A DNA stretch of 6,102 bases from a bacterium (GTDB taxonomy: Bacteria; Desulfobacterota; Deferrisomatia; Deferrisomatales; BM512), in assembly GCA_009724975.1 (NCBI GenBank), contig SRXB01000132.1, positions 1-6,102 of the forward strand. The letters are read 5' to 3'. The position numbers were made by a program, and so were the translations under genes. Below are positions 1 to 6,102 of this stretch, piece by piece. The notes under the pieces are model-generated. The model saw only the letters and a program-made list of their open reading frames with translations, did not search any database and was not told where the DNA came from. Numbering within the stretch: the first letter of the stretch is position 1; every line of letters begins with the position of its first letter.

Positions 1-714
1 GCCGAGGGCCGCTCCCAAGGCGCCGCCCGCCATAGTCTCCTTAAGCTCTCTCTTCCTTCCCGTGACCGCCATCGACGCAAGCCAGAAGAGGGGCGCGAAA
101 GCGATGTTGGCCTTAAGGAGGAGCAAAAAGGCCAGCATGAATCCCGAAAGCGCGTAGCTGAACTTTTTCCCCGAAGCCAGCGGCAGAATTGATAGGGCGA
201 GCAGTCCAAGCTCAAGGCAGGCAGCGTTTCCGGTTCCTATGTCGCTTCTGAGGGGGTCGTAAAGGTAGATGATGAAGTTCAGCATTATGAGAGAGGCGTT
301 TATGCCAAAGCCGAAAAACCATAGGGAGAGGATGAGCGCCGCTGCTACCGAAAGGAAGGAGGCCGCCTTGAATGTCGAGAGGTCTTGCCAGTAATTGCCG
401 CTCGAAAGCGAGGAGAGGAGGGCGTAGGCGAGGGGGGATTGGGTGTTGTAAAAGTAAAAACCTTCGGATTTTTGCCGCAGCTCTTCGTCGAAGCCCGATT
501 CGGGGCCGGAACACCAGCGGCTCACATCCTCTTTGGCTTCCTCGGCGTAGATGAAGGGCGAGGGGTGCGCCTTGGCGTATTTGGCGCCGGCCCAGTAGGT
601 GTAAAAGTCGCCTATGTTCGGGCTTTGGGAGTAATTCCAGAGGGAATAGCCGCGAAAAAGGAGAATCGCGGCCAAAAGGAGCGTAAGTGCGCTTATTTTA
701 CCCAAGCTCTTCAT
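1..714 (-). CDS. Polytopic membrane protein, probable GT87/DUF2029-type glycosyltransferase (partial, C-terminus off window)
   Basis: The frame is open from an ATG at 714-712 to the window edge (238 codons, no stop), so the 3' end is missing. AAGGGG lies a few bases upstream of the ATG as a ribosome binding site. The protein begins with a short basic stretch and a hydrophobic helix (about residues 7-22). An extracytoplasmic-looking segment follows with the motif IGDFYTYWAGAKYA (34-47) and later FYFYNTQSPLAYALL (86-100). More hydrophobic helices lie near 118-135, 139-152, 166-181, 187-200 and 203-216. The DF-x-x-YW-x-AG pattern, the later Pro/Leu-rich segment, the GNAACLELGLLAL helix (162-174) and the KANIAFAPLF segment (201-210) resemble polyprenol-phosphate-sugar-dependent GT87/DUF2029 enzymes, which move mannose or similar sugars across the membrane. 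Substrate and pathway cannot be read here. It could instead be another GT-C-fold or uncharacterised membrane protein. A terminator upstream separates it from nifJ. Confidence 0.62.
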   Translation of the reverse strand, partial: MKSLGKISALTLLLAAILLFRGYSLWNYSQSPNIGDFYTYWAGAKYAKAHPSPFIYAEEAKEDVSRWCSGPESGFDEELRQKSEGFYFYNTQSPLAYALLSSLSSGNYWQDLSTFKAASFLSVAAALILSLWFFGFGINASLIMLNFIIYLYDPLRSDIGTGNAACLELGLLALSILPLASGKKFSYALSGFMLAFLLLLKANIAFAPLFWLASMAVTGRKRELKETMAGGALGAALG

Positions 715-756
715 CTGGCCCCTTGCAAGGCGTGTTGAGTATGAAGTAACGGCGGG

Positions 757-787
757 ATTTTATATCCGAAAGCACGCAAAATAAAAG
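757..787 (-). promoter_or_regulatory. Weak candidate promoter for the GT87-like gene
   Basis: Read on the minus strand, TATAAA (764-759) matches the -10 consensus at five of six positions. Seventeen bases upstream the hexamer is CTTTTA, a poor -35 that lies in the T-tract of the nifJ terminator. The start would fall near 752, giving a leader of about 38 bases before the ATG at 714. A local promoter is expected because the terminator should stop nifJ transcription, but this element is only suggestive. Confidence 0.3.
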
Positions 788-817
788 GGGCGTCAGCCTT
801 TTTGGCCGACGCCCCTT
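777..817 (-). terminator. Rho-independent terminator of the BI-1/nifJ unit
   Basis: A perfect 10-bp stem is formed by 785-794 (AAGGGGCGTC on the plus strand) and 808-817 (GACGCCCCTT). Inside it, after one mismatch, GCC (796-798) pairs with GGC (804-806) around a five-base loop. On the minus strand the stem is followed by CCCCTTTTATTTTGCG, a U-rich tail, so it ends transcription coming from nifJ, whose stop codon lies 23 bases upstream. The plus-strand side has no T-run, so it is directional. Confidence 0.93.
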
Positions 818-839
818 GCCGTTTTGGGAATTTCTCGTC

Positions 840-4397
<3,558 letters not shown>

Positions 4398-4450
4398 TTA
4401 TTCCTCCTAACTTGGGTGGGTTTTAAGAAGCGGTCTCAAAGCCGATTGGC

Positions 4451-5170
4451 TCAGTCTCTGGACCTTCCGAAAAGTCTTAGCATGTAAAGGAAAAGGTTTA
4501 CGAAATCGAGGTAGAGGGCCAGCGCGCCGATTATGGAGGCGCGGGAGAGGGCCTCGTCGCCCATCGAGGCGGCGGAGTGGCCGATCTGCTGGATTTTTTG
4601 CGAATCGTAGGCGGCAAGGCCGGTGAAGATGATGACGCCCACGTAGGTGAGTATCCAGTCAAGAGCCGCCGAGGCGAAAAAGATGTTTGCGACGGAGGCG
4701 ACTATAAGGCCGATGAGCCCCATGAAGAGGAAGGAGCCCCAGCCGGTGAGGTCTTTTTTCGTCACGGTGCCGTAAAAGGCCGCCGCGCCGAAGACCGAGG
4801 CGGTGACGGCGAAGGTGACGAGCACCGAGGAGGGGGTGTAGGGCAAAAGCACCACCGAAAGGGTAACGCCGGAGAGTGCGCTGTAAAGGACGAAGAGCCA
4901 CCCCGCGGTGGCGGCGCTTATGCGGTTTATCGCCCATGAGAGGGCCATCACCAGCCCCAGCTCGGCGATTATGAGACCTATGTACCAGCCCTTGTTGAAG
5001 AGGAAGGTCTCGATGAGGGCAGGGCTCGTTATTGTGAGGTACGCGGCTATGGCGCTGACTGAAAGGCCGCCGGCCATCCAGCCGTAAACGTTGCGGATAA
5101 AGGAGGTGCGTACCTTCTCCCAGCTTTTTTGGTCTATCGCGGCTTGGGAGGAGTTGTTCATCTCGTACAT
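4451..5170 (-). CDS. Bax inhibitor-1/YccA (UPF0005) family membrane protein
   Basis: The 239-residue protein is predicted to cross the inner membrane seven times (about 29-47, 62-81, 87-109, 115-134, 143-164, 170-188, 211-233) after a short hydrophilic N-terminus, the usual size and topology of bacterial BI-1 proteins. Family hallmarks are the AAYDSQKI motif (186-193) and the terminal LALYLDFVNLFLYMLRL segment (217-233). Asp189 and Asp222 sit where the acidic pair that gates the pH-sensitive calcium leak in Bacillus subtilis YetJ is expected, and Arg83 may match its arginine partner; this alignment is from memory. E. coli YccA of the same family modulates the FtsH protease. Either role is possible here. 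ATG 5170 is preferred because AGGAG (5176-5180) lies five bases upstream; a second Met is at codon 4. nifJ follows after 53 bp with only a weak 4-bp hairpin at the stop codon, so the two are probably cotranscribed. Confidence 0.93.
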   Translation of the reverse strand: MYEMNNSSQAAIDQKSWEKVRTSFIRNVYGWMAGGLSVSAIAAYLTITSPALIETFLFNKGWYIGLIIAELGLVMALSWAINRISAATAGWLFVLYSALSGVTLSVVLLPYTPSSVLVTFAVTASVFGAAAFYGTVTKKDLTGWGSFLFMGLIGLIVASVANIFFASAALDWILTYVGVIIFTGLAAYDSQKIQQIGHSAASMGDEALSRASIIGALALYLDFVNLFLYMLRLFGRSRD

Positions 5171-5203
5171 TTTCGCTCCTGATAAGCTGTTTAAAATGTT
5201 TTT

Positions 5204-5263
5204 AGCGCCCCCGCGCCCAAGGTTCGGAAGCGGGACGGTAAAATATATCCATCGAGGGGCGCT
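5204..5263. repeat. 8-bp inverted repeat flanking the BI-1 proximal promoter candidate
   Basis: AGCGCCCC (5204-5211) is the exact reverse complement of GGGGCGCT (5256-5263), with 44 bases between. A minus-strand transcript started upstream of 5263 could fold the arms together and place a GC stem about 33 bases before the BI-1 start codon; one started from the -10 at 5242-5247 would lack the first arm. It could also be a chance pairing in GC-rich DNA. Confidence 0.4.
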
Positions 5264-5270
5264 CCCGCAA
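5242..5270 (-). promoter_or_regulatory. Candidate sigma-70-type promoter for BI-1/nifJ (proximal)
   Basis: On the minus strand, TTGCGG (5270-5265) and TATATT (5247-5242) are exactly 17 bases apart, matching the -35 at three and the -10 at five of six positions. Transcription would start near 5235, leaving a 5' leader of about 65 bases before the BI-1 ATG at 5170. Of the three minus-strand candidates it is the closest to the gene. Confidence 0.45.
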
Positions 5271-5284
5271 GAAATCCTTCACCG

Positions 5285-5313
5285 ATTTAATCTGGCTAAA
5301 AAATATATTGCAA
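5285..5313 (-). promoter_or_regulatory. Second candidate minus-strand promoter
   Basis: TTGCAA (5313-5308) and TTAAAT (5290-5285) on the minus strand are 17 bases apart, each matching four of six consensus positions. The spacer is AT-rich and includes a T6 run. It would give a leader of about 110 bases before BI-1. An AT-rich stretch like this throws up such matches easily, so it ranks below its neighbours. Confidence 0.25.
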
Positions 5314-5390
5314 GATTCAATGCAGCGAGCGTTGTTCACAAGCCGTTATCGCCTGAAAAATGCAGTGATGCTGGCGAGTTAGTCAATAGG

Positions 5391-5452
5391 GGTAAAACGG
5401 TGCGTGTCGAAAATAAAATAACGGCTCCAAAGCCACCCCCTCCCGTTTTACC
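5391..5452. repeat. 10-bp inverted repeat with nested small hairpin
   Basis: GGTAAAACGG (5391-5400) is the exact reverse complement of CCGTTTTACC (5443-5452). The 42 bases between include GGCT-CCAA-AGCC (5423-5434), a 4-bp hairpin. Read on either strand this could form a long stem closed around an inner hairpin, next to the hairpin at 5456-5479. On the minus strand the inner hairpin is followed by GTTATTTTATTTT, a U-rich tract. This could be a structured leader, a small RNA, or a pair of protein-binding sites; I cannot assign a known family. Confidence 0.5.
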
Positions 5453-5455
5453 GGC

Positions 5456-5480
5456 AAAAAGCCCGCGTCACGGCTTTTTT
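5456..5480. terminator. Terminator-like hairpin, possible on both strands
   Basis: AAAAAGCC (5456-5463) pairs with GGCTTTTT (5472-5479) around an eight-base loop. The plus-strand 3' arm ends in six T and the minus-strand 3' arm in five T. No plus-strand gene ends here. On the minus strand it would lie at the very 5' end of a transcript from the promoter at 5495-5523, an attenuator-like position. The stem has only three GC pairs, so efficiency as a terminator is uncertain. Confidence 0.5.
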
Positions 5481-5494
5481 CCCGTAGGTTAAAA

Positions 5495-5523
5495 ATTATA
5501 TCGCCGCCTTGACGGGCCGACAA
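5495..5523 (-). promoter_or_regulatory. Strongest minus-strand sigma-70-type promoter candidate
   Basis: The minus strand reads TTGTCG (5523-5518), 17 bases, then a perfect TATAAT (5500-5495). The -35 matches at four of six positions and the spacing is ideal. Transcription would begin near 5488, running through the hairpin at 5456-5479 and the inverted repeat at 5391-5452 toward BI-1, giving a leader of about 318 bases, or ending early as a short RNA. Confidence 0.55.
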
Positions 5524-5537
5524 TCACTGGTTACTTT
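5509..5537 (+). promoter_or_regulatory. Candidate promoter for the micro-ORF unit
   Basis: TTGACG (5509-5514) matches the -35 consensus at five of six positions. Seventeen bases later TACTTT (5532-5537) is a weak -10 with three of six. Transcription would start near 5544, about 30 bases before the micro-ORF. Its -35 lies inside the spacer of the opposing minus-strand promoter, so the two could not be occupied together. Confidence 0.4.
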
Positions 5538-5573
5538 TTTCATGAACTAATCTTAACGGAAAGGAGGTGGCCT

Positions 5574-5651
5574 ATGATGAAGCGCTTCATGGTTCCCAGA
5601 GTCGCCCACTGCTCCGAGGGTTGCCCTAGCCAGTCCCGGGCAAGACCCTAA
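5574..5651 (+). CDS. Candidate 25-residue cysteine-containing micropeptide
   Basis: An ATG ATG start (5574, 5577) is preceded by AAGGAGGTG (5561-5569), close to a full match to the anti-Shine-Dalgarno, six bases from GGAGG to the first ATG. The reading frame runs 25 codons to TAA at 5649-5651. The peptide is basic (five Arg/Lys near both ends) with a central HCSEGCPS (residues 12-19) giving a C-x3-C pair, and no membrane segment. I do not recognise the family. A promoter candidate lies upstream and a strong terminator begins 19 bases after the stop, so it looks like a self-contained short unit rather than a chance ORF. It could act itself as a small peptide, be a leader peptide whose translation affects read-through to the downstream acetyltransferase, or be a small RNA that happens to carry the ORF. 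No run of a single regulatory codon, as in amino-acid attenuators, is present. Confidence 0.45.
   Translation: MMKRFMVPRVAHCSEGCPSQSRARP
5577..5590. repeat. Perfect 14-bp palindrome at the micro-ORF start
   Basis: ATGAAGCGCTTCAT is identical to its own reverse complement and begins at the second ATG of the micro-ORF. As DNA it could be a dimeric protein site; as RNA it can form only a five-pair hairpin with a GCGC loop next to the start codon. Confidence 0.5.
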
Positions 5652-5670
5652 ACTGCCCATATGAAAAAAT

Positions 5671-5724
5671 AGCCCCGCGCATCCGGCCAGGAGAAAAAGC
5701 CGTATGCGCGGGGCTTTTGTTTTT
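5671..5724 (+). terminator. Strong intrinsic terminator after the micro-ORF
   Basis: A perfect 12-bp GC-rich stem is formed by AGCCCCGCGCAT (5671-5682) and ATGCGCGGGGCT (5704-5715), with an inner CGGC/GCCG pairing (5684-5687 with 5699-5702) around an A-rich loop. On the plus strand it runs into TTTTGTTTTT (5715-5724). On the minus strand the stem is followed by ATTTTTTCAT, so it may also stop transcription arriving from the right. It separates the micro-ORF from the acetyltransferase. Confidence 0.93.
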
Positions 5725-5751
5725 GGCCCGCGCGTGCCAGAATATCACCGT

Positions 5752-5770
5752 TGCCCGCAATCCGCGGGCA
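5752..5770. repeat. GC-rich hairpin upstream of the acetyltransferase gene
   Basis: TGCCCGC (5752-5758) pairs with GCGGGCA (5764-5770) around a five-base loop. There is no T-run on either side, so it is not a typical terminator. It lies in the 79-bp gap between the terminator and the GTG start. A weak -10-like TATCAC (5743-5748) just precedes it without a good -35, so I could not place a firm promoter for the acetyltransferase. Confidence 0.45.
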
Positions 5771-5803
5771 TTAGGGTCCTGACCGCAAGCAGGGAGGAGC
5801 GCG

Positions 5804-6102
5804 GTGGCTTTGGGGAGAGGGGAAATAGTGTCCGGCTACATACCGGGCGTCATCGGAAGGTGTGTTTTCCTCCACGGCGTCTACTACGGGCGAGAGTGGG
5901 GTTTCGGCTCCTATTTCGAGGCGAAGGTGGCGGGGGGGCTTTCGGAGTTCTTTTCCCGCTTCGACCCGTGCCGCGACGGCTTTTGGAGCTATGTGACGGA
6001 CGGGCGGATAGAGGGGACGGTGGCGATCGACGGCCTCGGCGCCATGGAGAGGGGGGCGCACCTTCGCTGGTTCATAATGTCGGACGAGTCAAGGGGCAAG
6101 GG
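5804..6102 (+). CDS. GNAT family N-acetyltransferase (partial, C-terminus off window)
   Basis: The frame is open from GTG 5804 to the window edge (99 full codons); an in-frame stop at 5780-5782 bounds it upstream. AGGAG at 5795-5799 supports this start; GTG 5828, behind GAGAGGGG, is an alternative that begins at the conserved block. The N-terminus GYIPGVIGRCVFLHGVYY (11-28) then WGFGSYFEAKVAGGLSEFF (32-50) and FDPCRDGFW (53-61) match the GNAT group often found alone or fused behind MarR-type regulators. The core strands follow (IEGTVAIDG, 69-77; AHLRWFIM, 85-92), and RGKG at 97-100, with the last codon cut, begins the acetyl-CoA pyrophosphate-binding loop. The acceptor substrate is unknown. 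Typical members are about 160 residues, so roughly 60 are missing. The gene sits after a strong terminator and so probably has its own promoter or depends on read-through. Confidence 0.85.
   Translation, partial: MALGRGEIVSGYIPGVIGRCVFLHGVYYGREWGFGSYFEAKVAGGLSEFFSRFDPCRDGFWSYVTDGRIEGTVAIDGLGAMERGAHLRWFIMSDESRGK

Larger units (their letters stand above)
5171..5573. other. Signal-rich intergenic region without a convincing conventional gene
   Basis: This 403-bp gap separates the minus-strand BI-1/nifJ unit from the plus-strand micro-ORF. It is visibly more AT-rich than the genes. It contains three minus-strand promoter candidates, one plus-strand candidate, a terminator-like hairpin and two spaced inverted repeats, listed separately. 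The 9-mer AAAATATAT occurs twice (5240-5248 and 5300-5308), each copy touching a minus-strand promoter candidate. A plus-strand frame is open through most of it, but it starts inside the antisense of BI-1, has no ribosome binding site I could see, and its proline/lysine-rich tail looks random. I do not recognise a known riboswitch class. Confidence 0.6.

Noticed and set aside
5391..5480. Cyclic-di-GMP (GEMM) riboswitch, suggested by CAAAGCCACC and nearby stems
   Set aside because: The other conserved GEMM segments are missing, no suitable gene follows on the plus strand, and the stems are in the wrong arrangement.
5091..5492. 133-codon plus-strand frame through the intergenic region
   Set aside because: It begins antisense to the BI-1 N-terminus, lacks a ribosome binding site, crosses several promoter-like and hairpin elements, and its residues look unstructured and random.
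5661..5672. Tiny ATG-AAA-AAA-TAG frame after the micro-ORF
   Set aside because: Three codons, no ribosome binding site, and it overlaps the A-tract and first bases of the terminator stem.
5724..5740. Possible sigma-54 promoter (TGGC...TGCC, both strands)
   Set aside because: The GG and GC pairs are nine rather than ten bases apart and the -12 lacks TTGC, so the strict spacing rule fails on both strands.
5771..6061. 96-codon minus-strand frame opposite the acetyltransferase
   Set aside because: The plus strand carries a clear GNAT N-terminal domain with a ribosome binding site; the minus frame is Pro/Arg/His-rich shadow sequence.

Overview
The window is GC-rich bacterial DNA with four protein genes and one candidate micro-gene. 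The genes suggest an anaerobic or facultatively anaerobic bacterium: a one-chain pyruvate:ferredoxin oxidoreductase (PFOR), frequent ATA, AGG and AGA codons, and strong AGGAGG-type ribosome binding sites. A delta-proteobacterial (Desulfobacterota-like) or similar lineage is my guess; nothing here fixes the taxonomy.

Minus strand, in transcription order: a seven-helix Bax inhibitor-1/YccA family membrane protein (5170-4451), then after 53 bp the large PFOR gene nifJ (4397-840). A textbook intrinsic terminator follows (777-817). Beyond it lies the 5' part of a polytopic membrane protein that resembles GT87/DUF2029 glycosyltransferases (714 to the window edge). The first two genes look like one transcription unit. 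The GT87-like gene probably starts from its own weak promoter just past the terminator.

The 403 bp between the BI-1 start and the micro-ORF (5171-5573) have no convincing conventional gene but are rich in signals. They hold three candidate minus-strand promoters, the best with a perfect TATAAT, two long-range inverted repeats, a terminator-like hairpin, and a plus-strand promoter candidate overlapping the best minus-strand one.

Plus strand: a compact candidate transcription unit (about 5509-5724) has a promoter-like element, a near-perfect Shine-Dalgarno, a 25-codon ORF with two cysteines, and a strong GC-rich terminator. A GNAT-family N-acetyltransferase follows and runs off the right edge (5804-6102).

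PFOR links pyruvate to acetyl-CoA and reduced ferredoxin. The BI-1 protein is probably a membrane channel or stress protein with no known mechanistic link to PFOR. The most unusual content is the micro-ORF unit and the signal-dense divergent intergenic region; both are inferences from sequence alone.
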